A stretch of 64,000 nucleotides of DNA, from NCBI GenBank assembly GCA_051252455.1, contig JBPOFM010000001.1:310001-374000 (forward strand). Direction: 5' to 3'. Position 1 is the stretch's first letter, and every line of letters begins with the position of its first letter. The notes beneath the pieces were generated by a model. The model was not told where the DNA came from. It did not search any database and saw only the letters and a list, made by a program, of their open reading frames with translations. Positions 63,414-64,000 of this stretch are shown here, piece by piece. Source of the DNA: JBPOFM01 sp051252455. GTDB lineage: Bacteria; Bacteroidota; Bacteroidia; Flavobacteriales; Flavobacteriaceae. The position numbers and the translations under genes were made by a program.

Positions 63414-63839
63414 ATGCCCAAAAAAGTAATTGGTCGTATAGACAAAGCTGATTTTCCTACGCTTGATTTATTTGACATTGACATTAAAATTGATACTGGA
63501 GCTTACACGTCCTCCATTCATTGCCATAAAGTGATAATTATTGAGAATGAATTGATTTGCATCTTTTATGATAAAGACCATCCGCATTATAATGGTAAGG
63601 AAATCAAATTTAAGGAATTTTCCACTGCTAAAGTTAAGAGCAGTAATGGAACGGTGCAAAAACGATACAAAGTAAAAACCACAATCATTCTATTTGAAAA
63701 AAAATACAGTATATCTCTCACATTGAGCACAAGAGATGATATGAAATATCCAATATTAATCGGCAGAAAATTTTTAACCAAAAAGTTTGTGGTAGATGTT
63801 ACCCAAAAAAATGTATCTTATAATCAAAAGCATAAATGA
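63414..63839 (+). CDS. RimK-associated retropepsin-like protease (RimB/COG4067 type)
   Basis: A 141-residue protein with the active-site motif IDTGAYTSSIHC (residues 23-34; the DTG of aspartic proteases) and the C-terminal MKYPILIGRKFLTKKFVVDV with the hydrophobic ILIGR motif. The family is often labelled ATP-dependent zinc protease, although its fold is retropepsin-like. Its TGA overlaps the ATG of rimK by 3 bases, the usual coupling. Confidence 0.88.
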   Translation: MPKKVIGRIDKADFPTLDLFDIDIKIDTGAYTSSIHCHKVIIIENELICIFYDKDHPHYNGKEIKFKEFSTAKVKSSNGTVQKRYKVKTTIILFEKKYSISLTLSTRDDMKYPILIGRKFLTKKFVVDVTQKNVSYNQKHK

Positions 63840-64000
63840 ACATAGTAATATTATCTAGAAACCCTCAATTATACTCAACACAGCGTCTAATAGAAGCGGC
63901 CACACAACGCAAGCACACGGTTCAAGTGATCGATCCTTTAAAGTGTGAAATCATTATTGAGAAAAAAAATCCGGCAGTCATATATAAAGGAAAACCGATT
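63836..64000 (+). CDS. rimK: RimK-type ATP-grasp ligase (partial, N-terminal 55 residues)
   Basis: The ATG at 63836 overlaps the stop of the protease gene (ATGA). The visible part MNIVILSRNPQLYSTQRLIE continues with AATQRKHTVQVIDPLKCEII, which matches the start of RimK-like proteins that add Glu to ribosomal protein S6 or similar targets. It runs off the right edge, so the ATP-grasp core is not seen. Confidence 0.85.
   Translation, partial: MNIVILSRNPQLYSTQRLIEAATQRKHTVQVIDPLKCEIIIEKKNPAVIYKGKPI

Noticed and set aside
1..64000. CRISPR array, tRNA, rRNA, insertion sequence or prophage
   Set aside because: No spaced identical repeats, no TTCGA-type tRNA arms in gaps, no transposase or phage genes were seen.

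Overview
The window is chromosomal DNA from a marine-type member of the family Flavobacteriaceae (phylum Bacteroidota). The evidence is AT-rich sequence with almost no Shine-Dalgarno motifs, promoters of the Bacteroidota type (TTG, about 19 bp, TAnnTTTG), type IX secretion (T9SS) C-terminal sorting domains, lipoproteins with an acidic Asp/Glu/Ser stretch just after the lipobox Cys, the gliding genes gldE and gldD in the order mutY-ssb-gldE-gldD, and a TonB receptor followed by a surface lipoprotein. No tRNA, rRNA, CRISPR array, insertion sequence, prophage or attachment site was seen.

Layout. 1-5.8 kb: edge of a Pr6Pr membrane protein, two tandem T9SS-secreted proteins with near-identical C-terminal tails, and a TPR/membrane/HTH regulator. 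5.9-11 kb: cyanophycinase convergent with isoaspartyl peptidase, then polA and a DUF2200 gene. 11.06-11.86 kb: a gene-free, possibly decayed stretch. 11.9-22.1 kb: nine consecutive same-strand genes for lipoproteins and other exported proteins, mostly unrecognised, then a NarL-type response regulator and a TPR histidine kinase. 22.6-22.9 kb: two 50-residue genes. 23-29.5 kb: the translation block rplM-rpsI-rpsB-tsf, a small reverse gene, pyrH-frr and a DUF5686-type barrel. 29.5-37.6 kb: an RND/MMPL transporter, a beta-barrel, a broken T9SS protein, asnS and rpoN. 37.6-42.2 kb: an ExbD-like exported protein, a PAP2-like membrane protein, a PorT-family barrel, RNase G/E, a 29-residue basic protein and HU. 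42.3-45.8 kb: mutY-ssb-gldE-gldD. 45.9-50.1 kb: TonB receptor and lipoprotein. 50.3-55 kb: a reverse operon DUF3108-TDO-M23 peptidase-pgi. 55.1-63.3 kb: patatin, hppD, hmgA (tyrosine catabolism), patatin-BamA-like protein and uvrC. 63.4 kb to the end: a RimK-associated retropepsin-like protease and the start of rimK.

Most of the window is core flavobacterial housekeeping. The least explained part is the 11.9-19.6 kb run of exported proteins, which leads directly into a two-component system. No clearly new system could be proven from sequence alone. The best leads are that cluster, heptamer-phased tandem repeats in several intergenic gaps, structured leaders before rplM and rpsB, and a T9SS protein that has lost the start of its sorting domain. 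Family assignments rest on recognised motifs and remembered family features; no database search was run.
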